From Brachybacterium subflavum (GTDB taxonomy: Bacteria; Actinomycetota; Actinomycetes; Actinomycetales; Dermabacteraceae): a DNA stretch of 64,000 bases. Below, piece after piece: positions 1 to 7,579 of this stretch. The notes under the pieces were generated by a model that worked only from the letters and a program-made list of their open reading frames with translations, did no database searches and had not been told where the DNA came from. The position numbers and the translations under genes were made by a program. Every line of letters begins with the position of its first letter. Position 1 is the first letter of the stretch. The stretch spans positions 124,001 through 188,000 of the forward strand of contig NZ_VIGP01000005.1 of NCBI RefSeq assembly GCF_009299795.1. Direction: 5' to 3'.

Positions 1-411
1 GGCGCCCACGGCGAGGCCCAGCACGAAGCGCGAGGGCAGCATGACGGAGAGCCCGGGTGCGAGCACGCAGCCCAGCGTCGCCACGAAGAACACGAGGGCG
101 ATCGTGGTCAGTGCCCTCTTGCGCCCCACGCGGTCGTTGAAGGCTCCGCCGACGGCCGCGCCGAAGGCCGCTCCGACCAGCAGGGACGAGGTCACGAGGC
201 CCTCGGTGACCGCGGTGAGGCCGAGGTCGGAGATCATCGGCTCGAGCGCGCCGTTGATGACGCCCGTGTCATAGCCGAACAGGAGGCCGCCGAAGGTCGC
301 GATGACGGCGATCAGGTCGAGCCGGCGCACGTGGGGGCCGGGCCGCAGCGGCGGCAGGGTCGGGGCGGGCGCCGCGGCGGGCACCCCGGAGGCAGCAGAT
401 CGGAACGACAT
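1..411 (-). CDS. MFS sugar porter, C-terminal part outside window
   Basis: Only the first 137 codons are present; the gene runs off the left edge. The product starts with about 30 hydrophilic residues, then a first membrane segment carrying GGLLFGYDTGVINGA, the signature of the sugar porter family of major facilitator proteins (AraE, XylE, IolT relatives). A DRVGRK loop follows between membrane segments 2 and 3, and then RFVLGLAVGA. The ATG at 411 has an AAGGAG ribosome site about six bases upstream. It is the last visible gene of a minus-strand operon with two Gfo/Idh/MocA dehydrogenases and a TIM-barrel isomerase, so it very likely imports the sugar or polyol that they oxidise. The myo-inositol transporters are the closest by motif, but the substrate is not determined. 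Confidence 0.85.
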   Translation of the reverse strand, partial: MSFRSAASGVPAAAPAPTLPPLRPGPHVRRLDLIAVIATFGGLLFGYDTGVINGALEPMISDLGLTAVTEGLVTSSLLVGAAFGAAVGGAFNDRVGRKRALTTIALVFFVATLGCVLAPGLSVMLPSRFVLGLAVGA

Positions 412-523
412 GAGGTTCTCCTTCGAACTCTCGTCCCGGCCCCGCGGTCGGGAGCCGGCGGACGGGGCGCGCGCGGTGCGGGCGGCCCGTCGGGCGGCGC
501 GTCGGTGCGCCGCCCGGTGCGGA

Positions 524-1510
524 TCAGGCGGGGACGGAGGCGTTCCCGACGGCGCCGCGGGTGAGGTCCTGCGCCGCACGCAGGGTGCTGACGGCGAACG
601 CGACGGAGTCGCGCTGGCTGAGCTCGTAGTCCTCGTTCTCGATGGAGACGGGGCCGGCGTACCCGCCGCCCGCGAGAGCCTCCATCCAGCGGGCCCAGAA
701 GGCGGGCCCGTCGGGGTGCCCGCGGCCGACGGCCACGAAGTTCCACGCGCGCTCGTCGACCTGGGGGTTCGGCGTGGTCTCGAGGCGCGAGGCGACGGCC
801 GCGCGCTCCTCGATGCGGGTGTCCTTGGCGTGGACGTGGTGGACGGTGCCGGCGAGGGCGCGGGCTGCCTCGATCGGGTCGGCGCCCATCCACAGCAGGT
901 GGCTGGGGTCGAGGTTCGCGCCGATGGCGGGGCCGACGGCCTCGCGCAGCCGCAGCAGGGACGGCACGGAGTAGACGAGCTGGTTGGCGTGCATCTCTAC
1001 GGCGATCCTCACCCCGCGCTTCTCGGCCTCGGCGGCGATCTGCTCCCAGTAGCGCGCGGCGACCTCCCACTGGTGGGCGAGCAGGCGGCCGTTCTCGGGC
1101 GGCCAGACGGTGGTGATCCAGGCCGGGAAGGAGTCGCCCGGGGCGGCGGGCAGTCCCGACATCGTCACCACGGTGTCCACGCCGAGGTCCTCGGCGAGGC
1201 AGAGTGCTCCGCGCAGCACGTGGTCGTCGCGTTCGCCCTGGTGGGGGTGCAGCGGGTTGCCGGCGGCGTTCAGCGCCTCCAGGCGCAGTCCGCGCCCGGT
1301 GATGTCCGCGGCCAGGCGTCGGCGCGCGGCGGGCTCGGCGAGGAGCTCCTCGAGGTCGGCGTGCGGGGCGGGCGACCAGCCGCCGTGGTTTCCGCCGAGG
1401 CCGATCTCGACGGTCTCGACGCCCAGCTGGGCGGCGAGATCCAGCGCGTCCTCGCGGGTGAGCTCGGAGAGGCTGTCGGTGAGCAGGCCGAGCGGGTGCG
1501 TGGTCGTCAT
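524..1510 (-). CDS. Sugar phosphate isomerase/epimerase (xylose isomerase-like TIM barrel)
   Basis: A 328-residue protein of the AP_endonuc_2 / xylose isomerase-like TIM-barrel superfamily, which includes IolE, IolI, tagatose epimerase and 3-keto-sugar enzymes. Visible motifs are VETVEIGLGGNHGG near residue 35, IAVEMHAN, NLDPSHLLW, HVHAKDTR and SIENEDYE. The Glu, Asp/His, His and Glu in the last four are the usual divalent-metal ligands. Its ATG overlaps the stop of the upstream dehydrogenase by four bases (ATGA), so the two are probably translationally coupled. In such operons the enzyme isomerises, dehydrates or cleaves the keto-sugar made by the neighbouring dehydrogenase. The exact reaction cannot be read from the sequence. 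Confidence 0.85.
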   Translation of the reverse strand: MTTTHPLGLLTDSLSELTREDALDLAAQLGVETVEIGLGGNHGGWSPAPHADLEELLAEPAARRRLAADITGRGLRLEALNAAGNPLHPHQGERDDHVLRGALCLAEDLGVDTVVTMSGLPAAPGDSFPAWITTVWPPENGRLLAHQWEVAARYWEQIAAEAEKRGVRIAVEMHANQLVYSVPSLLRLREAVGPAIGANLDPSHLLWMGADPIEAARALAGTVHHVHAKDTRIEERAAVASRLETTPNPQVDERAWNFVAVGRGHPDGPAFWARWMEALAGGGYAGPVSIENEDYELSQRDSVAFAVSTLRAAQDLTRGAVGNASVPA

Positions 1511-2676
1511 GCCATCGCCGCCTCGGCCGCGTGGAGCCCGAACACCCCGAGCTCCCGCAATCGGGAGGTCCCGGGGACGTCGAGGTCGGGGATGCCGGTG
1601 ACGCCGGCGCGGTGCAGGGGCCCGGTGGTCTCGAGCGGCAGGCCGACGGTGCGGCCGAGGGCCGCGGAGCCGTAGGCCGCGACGACGGTCTCGAGGACGT
1701 GGAGGGCGGCGGCGCCATCGGCCGCCGGGGCGCGGTGCTCATGGATCGCCGCGGCGAGGTCGGCGAGCAGGTCGCGCATGGAGTCGGCGATGAGGCCGTC
1801 GAGCTCCTGGCCGGCGGGCAGGTCGAGGGCGCGGGTGCCCTCGGCGGTGGTGACGTCGAGGGACTCGAACGGGGCCCAGGGGATCGTGCCGTCGGCCCGG
1901 TAGTGCAGGATGGCGCGGCCCGCGGTGCCGTCGACACGGATGCCGCCGGGGCCCATGCCCCAGCCGATGTTCACCAGGCCCGCGCGGTCGCCGGCCTCGA
2001 GGCGGGCGAGGGCCAGGCTCTCGACGGCGTCGCCCGGGGCGGCGTCGATCCAGGCGGAGACGCCCTCGACCTCGCGCCCCAGCAGGTGCTGGGTGAGGTA
2101 GACGCCGTGGAGCATGTCGATGAGCACGCCGCCGCCGGAGGCCGCGGGGTCCTTGCGCCACTGCGGGCGGTAGCCGCTCGCGCCGGCGGCGTCGACGACG
2201 CCGAGCATGTCGACGGCGACGCTGCGCACCTGCCCGATCTCGCCGCTCGCGATGAGGTCGGCGAGGGCCCGGATCTCGGGGAACAGGAGGTAGTTGTGCA
2301 TGGTGGCGAGCTGGACGCCGGCCGCGCGGGCGGCGTCGACCATGTCGGCCGCCTCGGCGGGGATCGCGGCGAGCGGCTTCTCGCTCATCACGTGCTTGCC
2401 GGCGCGGGCGGCGGCGATCACGAGGTCACGGTGGAGGTGCTGGGGCGTGCAGACGTCGATCACGTCGATGTCCTCGCGCGCGATGAGGTCGAGGGCGTCG
2501 GCGTGCACCTGCTCCGGGGTCAGGCCGGCGGTGGTGCGGCCCAGCTCGAGTCGCTCCGGGGTGGGGTCGGCGAGGCCGACGATCTCGAAGGTGCCGGGCA
2601 GCGCCTGGTAGGCGGGGACGTGGAAGTTCAGGGCGACATTGCCGCAGCCGATGAGGCCGACGCGCACGGTGGTCAT
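1507..2676 (-). CDS. Gfo/Idh/MocA family oxidoreductase (first of two)
   Basis: A 389-residue NAD(P)-dependent dehydrogenase. The N-terminal Rossmann fold begins with VGLIGCGNVALNFHVPAYQ, and the family lysine sits in HVMSEKPLAAIP near residue 100. The C-terminal alpha/beta domain is complete. Family members oxidise a hydroxyl on a sugar, inositol or glycoside. The start is an ATG after an AGGAGCACTCC-type site. It lies between another Gfo/Idh/MocA gene upstream and the isomerase downstream, with which it overlaps by four bases. Two non-identical dehydrogenases plus an isomerase resemble inositol or 3-keto-glycoside pathways, where one enzyme oxidises and the other re-reduces. That role is an inference. 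Confidence 0.88.
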   Translation of the reverse strand: MTTVRVGLIGCGNVALNFHVPAYQALPGTFEIVGLADPTPERLELGRTTAGLTPEQVHADALDLIAREDIDVIDVCTPQHLHRDLVIAAARAGKHVMSEKPLAAIPAEAADMVDAARAAGVQLATMHNYLLFPEIRALADLIASGEIGQVRSVAVDMLGVVDAAGASGYRPQWRKDPAASGGGVLIDMLHGVYLTQHLLGREVEGVSAWIDAAPGDAVESLALARLEAGDRAGLVNIGWGMGPGGIRVDGTAGRAILHYRADGTIPWAPFESLDVTTAEGTRALDLPAGQELDGLIADSMRDLLADLAAAIHEHRAPAADGAAALHVLETVVAAYGSAALGRTVGLPLETTGPLHRAGVTGIPDLDVPGTSRLRELGVFGLHAAEAAMA

Positions 2677-2746
2677 GGAGTGCTCCTGGGTGTGGTGGGA
2701 GGCCTCGACGTCGGGGCCGGAGGGCGAGGACGGGCGACCCGTCAGC

Positions 2747-2788
2747 GGGTCGGAGTCAGTGGGTCGGAGTCAGTGGGTCGGAGTCAGT
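2747..2788. repeat. Three tandem copies of a 14-bp unit
   Basis: The unit GGGTCGGAGTCAGT is repeated three times without change at 2747-2760, 2761-2774 and 2775-2788. It fills the short gap between the two Gfo/Idh/MocA genes, inside the transcript and about 70 bases before the second gene's start. The unit is not a multiple of three and no reading frame uses it. It may be slippage-prone filler or an intra-operon mRNA element. Confidence 0.95.
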
Positions 2789-2809
2789 GGGCCGGACCGA
2801 ACATCGGCG

Positions 2810-3877
2810 TCAGCCCGAGGCGCCGGCGAGGGCGACGCTCTCCCCCGTGCGCGCGGCGGCGTCGAGCGCCTCGAGCACGGCGGCCTGGGCGATCGCGTCC
2901 TCTCGGCCGAAGCGGGGCGTCTCCTCACCGCGGACGGCGCGGGAGGCGGACTCGATCTCGAGGCGGTAGGCGTCGAGGCTGTCGGGCCCCGGGGCGAGAC
3001 CGAGGACGCCGTCCGGGTCGGCCTCGATGCGTCGCGCCTGCTCGCCCTGCACGAGGGTCACGGAGGCCTCGCGGCACAGCCACGGGTCGGGCACGAGCAG
3101 GCGGCCGCGGGTGCCCACGAGCTCGAGCTCGTCGCGGCGCTCGAGGTCCAGGCCCACGTCGAGCTGGGCGAGGGCGCCGCCGGTCATCTCGAGGGTGGCC
3201 GCCATCCGCAGGTCCCCGCCGTCGGCCCCCGGCGCCTCGTCGACGACGCGGGCGGCGCGGACCGTGCGGGGCTCGCCCGCGAGGAGCCGCAGGGCGCTCA
3301 CGCAGTAGCAGCCGAGGTCGCGGTGGGCACCCCCGCCGAGGGCCGCGATGCGGCGGATGTCGCCCGCAGGGGCGTCGACGGTGAGGGCGGCGCGGACCAG
3401 CGCGAGATCGCCGATCGCGCCCTCGGCCAGCAGGTTCTCGACGAGGCGGGTGCGCGGGTGCTGGCGCCACATGAGGCCCTCGATGAGCACGCGGTCCGCG
3501 GCTGCGGCGGCGTCGAAGCAGGCAGCAGCGTCGGCCGCAGTGAGGGCGAGGGGCTTCTCGCACAGCACGTGCTTGCCGGCCTCCAGGGCGCGGATCGCCC
3601 ACTCGGCGTGCAGGGCGATGGGCAGCGGGATGTAGACGGCGTCGACGTCGGGATCGGCGAGCAGCTGCTCGTAGCCGGTGTGCGCGCGCTCGATGCCGAG
3701 CCCGCGAGCGAAGTCCTCGGTGCGCCGTGCGTCGCGACCGGCGATCGCCACGAGGCGCGCCCCGCGGGCCGCGTCGATCGCGGGGGCGAGGGTGCGGCCG
3801 ATGGAGGCCGTGGAGAGCATCCCCCAGCGCACCTCGGGAGCCTCGCCGCCGCCGGGCGCGTGCTCGATCGTCGTCAT
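2810..3877 (-). CDS. Gfo/Idh/MocA family oxidoreductase (second, dihydrodiol dehydrogenase-like)
   Basis: A 355-residue member of the Gfo/Idh/MocA family. RWGMLSTASIGRTLAPAID begins the Rossmann fold and HVLCEKPLALT carries the catalytic-region lysine near residue 103. The overall pattern (WGMLSTA..I, LIEGLMWRQHPRT, ALGGGAHRDLGCY) resembles dimeric dihydrodiol dehydrogenases and glucose-fructose oxidoreductase-like enzymes. It is the promoter-proximal gene of the operon. Its ATG has a strong AGGAGGAACG site, and the intergenic region upstream carries the doubled palindrome expected to bind the divergent LacI protein. Substrate unknown; the neighbours suggest a sugar or cyclitol. Confidence 0.87.
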   Translation of the reverse strand: MTTIEHAPGGGEAPEVRWGMLSTASIGRTLAPAIDAARGARLVAIAGRDARRTEDFARGLGIERAHTGYEQLLADPDVDAVYIPLPIALHAEWAIRALEAGKHVLCEKPLALTAADAAACFDAAAAADRVLIEGLMWRQHPRTRLVENLLAEGAIGDLALVRAALTVDAPAGDIRRIAALGGGAHRDLGCYCVSALRLLAGEPRTVRAARVVDEAPGADGGDLRMAATLEMTGGALAQLDVGLDLERRDELELVGTRGRLLVPDPWLCREASVTLVQGEQARRIEADPDGVLGLAPGPDSLDAYRLEIESASRAVRGEETPRFGREDAIAQAAVLEALDAAARTGESVALAGASG

Positions 3878-3917
3878 CGTCGTTCCTCCTCGAACAGTCG
3901 GGATCGTGACCCGATGG

Positions 3918-3949
3918 ACTAGACCGGTCTAGTCGTGTAGACCGGTCTA
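3918..3949. promoter_or_regulatory. Doubled LacI-type operator
   Basis: Two palindromes share the core TAGACCGGTCTA: a perfect 16-mer ACTAGACCGGTCTAGT at 3918-3933 and a 12-mer at 3938-3949. Their centres are 18 bp apart. A central CpG in a perfect inverted repeat is the classic LacI/GalR operator form. The pair sits between the divergent lacI-type gene and the dehydrogenase operon, 41-72 bp before the latter's start codon, where it could repress both promoters. Confidence 0.8.
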
Positions 3950-4016
3950 GAGTACGAAAGCGGGCCAGAGCCCGTCAAGGTTTGTCAGGACATCCGCCGC
4001 ACCGAGAGGGGACCGC

Positions 4017-5024
4017 ATGCCACCGGGACCGCATTCGCGCGGCGCGCCCACCATGAAGGACGTCGCCCGCGAGGCCGGCGTCTCCAAGGCCCTGGTCTCG
4101 ATCGTGTTCCGCAGGGCGCCCGGCGCCAGCGAGGCGACGCGCCAGAAGGTCCTCGAGGCCGCGCGGACCCTGGGCTACCGCCCCCATCGCGGGGCGAGCA
4201 TGCTCGCGCTCACGCGCACCCGTCAGCTCGGCATCGTCCACGACCTGCACAACGGCTTCCACGCGCAGATCGCCGACGCCGCCCTCGCGGCCGCCGAGCG
4301 CGCCGGCTACCGCCTGGTGATGACACCGCGCACCCGCACGCAGGACGAGCCGGCCGCCCTCGCCTCGGCGCTCGAGCTGCGCAGCGAGGCCCTGCTCGTT
4401 CTCGGCTCGACCCTGCCCGAGGCCGAGCGCGACCTCCTGACCGGCGACGTGCCCGTGGTGAGCATCGGCCGTGCGGCCCGCGGACCTGCGACCGACTGGG
4501 CGATGAGCAGCGACGAGGCCGGCATGGAGCTGCTGGTCGAGCACCTGGTCGCGCGCGGGCGCCGCCGGCTCGTCCATCTCGACGGCGGCGCGGGCGAGGT
4601 CTCCGCGCGCCGCCGCGAGGGCTTCGAGGCCGCCGCGGGCCGCCGGGGCGGGGAGGTCGATGCGCACGTCGTCCCGGGCGGGCCGACCGAGGCCGACGGC
4701 CGGCGCGCCGCCGAGGCCGCGCTCGCGCACTCCCCCACCGCCCTGCTGGCCTTCAACGACCTCGCCGCGCTCGGGGCGCTCGATGCGGCGATGGCCGCCG
4801 GGCTCGCCGTGCCCGACCAGCTCGCGGTGACCGGATGGGACGACTCCGCGCTCGCCCGCACCCAGGCGCTCAGCCTCACGAGCGTGCGCCAAGACGCCGA
4901 CGAGCTGGGCCGATGGGCCGTCGAGGCCGCCCTCGAGCGGCTCGACGAGGGGCGCACCGAGGCGCGCAGCCTGATCCTCGAGCCCGCGCTGCGGGTGCGC
5001 CGGAGCACCGGCGGCGACGGGTAG
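4017..5024 (+). CDS. LacI/GalR family transcriptional regulator
   Basis: A 335-residue repressor. The N-terminal helix-turn-helix (TMKDVAREAGVSKALVS, residues 11-27) is followed by the hinge helix region YRPHRGASML. A periplasmic-binding-protein-like effector domain carries LGIVHDLHNGF, FNDLAALGALDA and VTGWDDSALA. The ATG at 4017 has a GAGAGGGG site; an internal ATG at 4053 is a weaker alternative. It is transcribed away from the dehydrogenase/isomerase/porter operon, and the shared upstream region carries two copies of a TAGACCGGTCTA palindrome. It therefore most likely represses that operon until the imported sugar or a derivative binds. The effector is unknown. Confidence 0.92.
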   Translation: MPPGPHSRGAPTMKDVAREAGVSKALVSIVFRRAPGASEATRQKVLEAARTLGYRPHRGASMLALTRTRQLGIVHDLHNGFHAQIADAALAAAERAGYRLVMTPRTRTQDEPAALASALELRSEALLVLGSTLPEAERDLLTGDVPVVSIGRAARGPATDWAMSSDEAGMELLVEHLVARGRRRLVHLDGGAGEVSARRREGFEAAAGRRGGEVDAHVVPGGPTEADGRRAAEAALAHSPTALLAFNDLAALGALDAAMAAGLAVPDQLAVTGWDDSALARTQALSLTSVRQDADELGRWAVEAALERLDEGRTEARSLILEPALRVRRSTGGDG

Positions 5025-5034
5025 CCGGCGGGGC

Positions 5035-6003
5035 TCAGACCTCCCCGCGGAGCACCCGCGCCAACCAGCTGGCGCGCGCCGCGTGCGCATCCTTCGAGAC
5101 CTGCGCGTCCTCGACCACGCAGTCGGAGCCGTGGAAGGCGCCGGAGTGCATGTGCAGCTCGGCGCGAACCCCGGCCGCGGCGAGACGCCCGGCGAAGGCG
5201 AGGACCGAGTCGCGGAACAGCTCGGCCGCGCCCACGTCGAGGAACGTCGGCGGCAGGCCCTCGAGGTCCTCGCGCTCCCCAGGGGGCAGCAGATCGGTGC
5301 CCGCGAGCACCATCTGCCAGGCGGTGCGGTGGGAGACCGCGCTCCACGCCGGGGAGTCTCCGAACTGGCGCGCCGAGGCGGTGTCGGTGCGGTCGAGCAT
5401 CGGGCAGACGAGCAGCTGGGCGTCCACGCGGATCCCCCGGCCCCGCGCGTGCAGTGCGCTCGCCGCCGCGAGCCCGCCGCCTCCGCTCTGACCGGAGAGG
5501 ATGATCGGGACGTCGGCCCGATCGGCGTCGTCCATCGCCGTGAGGACGCCGAGCACCGTGGTGATCATGTCGGGCATGCGGTGCTCGGGCGCGAGCGGAT
5601 ACTCGAGGGTCCAGACCTCGAGGTCGAGCGCCGCGGCGTGGCGGGCGAGGACGTCCACGCCGTCGAAGCGGCAGCCCGCGATCATCCCGCCTCCGTGCAG
5701 GAACAGCACGCGTGCGGCCGGCCGCGCCGCCCCGCGCTCCCGCGGCGAGAAGACGGTGATCGGGCACCCGTCCACCGCATCGCTCTCCCGCCACGCGAGA
5801 CCCAGGCGCTCGGCGACCGCGGGGGCCGTGGTGGTGCGCGCAGCCCCTGCCCGCCGGTACGCCTCGACGTCCTGCGCCGTGCGCAGGTCCGTGGGCATCG
5901 CCTGCGCGAGCTCGGCGAGGCCGGCGCGCAGGTTCGCCGCGAGCGGCGCCCGCCGCGGTGCCTCGGCGGCTCGACCCCGGGAGGCGAGAGGACTGCCGCT
6001 CAT
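5035..6003 (-). CDS. Alpha/beta hydrolase, HSL-type esterase
   Basis: A 322-residue alpha/beta hydrolase of the hormone-sensitive-lipase family. The oxyanion-hole motif HGGG is at residues 103-106. The nucleophile lies in GQSGGG (Ser173), a variant of the usual GDSAGG. The acid is probably Asp256 or Asp265 and the base His291 in GAFHG. No signal peptide is visible, so it probably acts in the cytoplasm on a small ester. The ATG at 6003 overlaps the stop of the upstream sugar porter (ATGA), making a two-gene operon under the GntR operator at 7434. The pairing suggests uptake and de-esterification of an acylated sugar or a plant-derived ester. Substrate not provable here. Confidence 0.85.
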   Translation of the reverse strand: MSGSPLASRGRAAEAPRRAPLAANLRAGLAELAQAMPTDLRTAQDVEAYRRAGAARTTTAPAVAERLGLAWRESDAVDGCPITVFSPRERGAARPAARVLFLHGGGMIAGCRFDGVDVLARHAAALDLEVWTLEYPLAPEHRMPDMITTVLGVLTAMDDADRADVPIILSGQSGGGGLAAASALHARGRGIRVDAQLLVCPMLDRTDTASARQFGDSPAWSAVSHRTAWQMVLAGTDLLPPGEREDLEGLPPTFLDVGAAELFRDSVLAFAGRLAAAGVRAELHMHSGAFHGSDCVVEDAQVSKDAHAARASWLARVLRGEV

Positions 6004-7406
6004 GCCCCGCCCCCGGCCGCGGCCCTCTTCCGCAGGTCGCGCTCGATCTGCTCGAGACTGCGACCGCGGGTCTCGGGGATCAGTCGGACGGCGAACACGA
6101 TGAGGGCCGCACAGAAGAATGCGTACATCCAGAACGCCCCTGCCGTGCCCAGCAGGTCCAGCAGGGGCAGGAAGGAGAGGGAGACCACGAAGCTCATCGT
6201 CCAGTTCGAGAACAGGGTGACGCTCATGGCGCTCCCGCGCGCGTGCAGGGGGTAGATCTCGGACGGGATGATGAACACGACGACGTTGAGGCTCGCGGCG
6301 ACGGCGGCGATGTACACGGCCACGCACACGAAGGCGACCACTCCCGTCGCCTCCGAGAGGCCGCCGATCGTCATCGTCACAGCCAGGGCGACGAGAGCGA
6401 GCACCATCACGGCGACGCCGCTGATCAGCAGCGCCTTGCGGCCGATCCGGTCCACCAGGGCCATGCCGACGATCGTCATCACCACGTTGACGATGCCGAT
6501 GCCGACGGTGGCGAGGATCGCGGCGGATGCACCGAGGCCCGCGTTGCCGAAGATCACCGGCGCGTAGTAGACGACGGTGTTCACCCCGGTGGCCTGCCCC
6601 AGGATCTGCAGTCCGATGCCGGCGACGAGCGCCGGCGCCATCCACCGATGGAGCAGATCACGCAGGCGTCCCGGGCCCTCGGTGCCCACGCGCCGGATCT
6701 CCTGGACTTCTCCCTCCACGCTCTCGGCGGGTCGCAGCTGGGCAAGGACCTCGCGAGCACGCGCCTCCCTGCCGTTGGCCAGCAGCCAGCGGGGGCTCTC
6801 GGGCATCGCCAGCATCCCCGCCCCGAGAGCGATCGCGGGCACGGCCCCGATCGCGAACATGGCACGCCAGTTGCCGCTGTCCGTGAATGCGAAGCCCACC
6901 AGATAGGCGACCGCGATGCCGATCGTGATGAGCAGCTGGTTCACGGCGACGAGGCGACCGCGGGCCGCGGGCGGCGCGACCTCCGCGATGAAGACGGGGA
7001 CCAGAGCCGAGGCGGAACCGATCGCCAGACCGAGCACCACGCGAGCCGCGACGAGCGCACCGAAGGACGGGGCGATCGCCGCGAGCACCGAGCCGAGGAT
7101 GAACACCACGGAGGCCACGATGACCATCGTGCGCCGCCCGAAGCGATCGGAGAGCCGCCCGGAGGCGAGCGCTCCGACCATCGCGCCGACGACGATCGAG
7201 CTCACCACGACGCCGGAGCTGAGCGGCGTGAGCGAGAAGGCGTCCGTGATGAAGGCGAGTGCACCGGAGATGACTCCGGTGTCGTACCCGAAGAGGAAGC
7301 CGCCCAGCGCCACGACGGTCGTGATCGCGACCACCCGTCTCGTGCGGCTCCGGCGAGTGCGGTCATCCTCGGCGGAGCCCGGCGTCGCGCCGAGGTGTTC
7401 GGGCAT
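6000..7406 (-). CDS. MFS sugar porter
   Basis: A complete 468-residue, 12-segment sugar porter. Family marks are GGFLFGYDTGVISGALAFI in segment 1, DRFGRR in the 2-3 loop, PESPRWLLANGREA before the central loop, DRIGRK in the 8-9 loop and PETRGRSLEQIE at the C-terminus. The ATG at 7406 follows a GGAGGAGGA site. It is related in family to the partial porter at the left edge but differs clearly in sequence. It is co-transcribed with the esterase. The promoter region carries an ATTGGT-N4-ACCAAT palindrome matching one before the divergent GntR gene, so the regulator probably controls both. Transported sugar unknown. Confidence 0.92.
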   Translation of the reverse strand: MPEHLGATPGSAEDDRTRRSRTRRVVAITTVVALGGFLFGYDTGVISGALAFITDAFSLTPLSSGVVVSSIVVGAMVGALASGRLSDRFGRRTMVIVASVVFILGSVLAAIAPSFGALVAARVVLGLAIGSASALVPVFIAEVAPPAARGRLVAVNQLLITIGIAVAYLVGFAFTDSGNWRAMFAIGAVPAIALGAGMLAMPESPRWLLANGREARAREVLAQLRPAESVEGEVQEIRRVGTEGPGRLRDLLHRWMAPALVAGIGLQILGQATGVNTVVYYAPVIFGNAGLGASAAILATVGIGIVNVVMTIVGMALVDRIGRKALLISGVAVMVLALVALAVTMTIGGLSEATGVVAFVCVAVYIAAVAASLNVVVFIIPSEIYPLHARGSAMSVTLFSNWTMSFVVSLSFLPLLDLLGTAGAFWMYAFFCAALIVFAVRLIPETRGRSLEQIERDLRKRAAAGGGA

Positions 7407-7433
7407 GGATTCCTCCTCCGGTACGCGAACGTC

Positions 7434-7449
7434 ATTGGTCAGAACCAAT
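7434..7449. promoter_or_regulatory. GntR-type operator upstream of the sugar porter
   Basis: Inverted repeat ATTGGT-N4-ACCAAT, 28 bp before the porter's start codon. The TGGT/ACCA half sites match the form bound by HutC/NagR-type GntR proteins. A near copy lies at 7542-7557 next to the regulator's own start. Confidence 0.8.
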
Positions 7450-7541
7450 AGTGCAGCGATGACCTGCCGATCGCAACACGAGGGCGCACGGTGCGATGGC
7501 GTACGGGGAACATCTCCACAGTCTCTTGATAAGCTGCGTAT

Positions 7542-7557
7542 ATTGGTTCGGACCATT
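7542..7557. promoter_or_regulatory. GntR-type operator upstream of the regulator
   Basis: ATTGGT-N4-ACCATT, one base off the copy at 7434-7449. It lies 22 bp before the regulator's likely ATG, which fits autorepression. Confidence 0.8.
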
Positions 7558-7579
7558 AGATGACATCGAGGGCTTTGGT

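Noticed and set aside
302..1675. A 457-codon plus-strand frame at the left end
   Set aside because: It lies opposite the isomerase and dehydrogenase genes, with no domain and a biased amino acid make-up.
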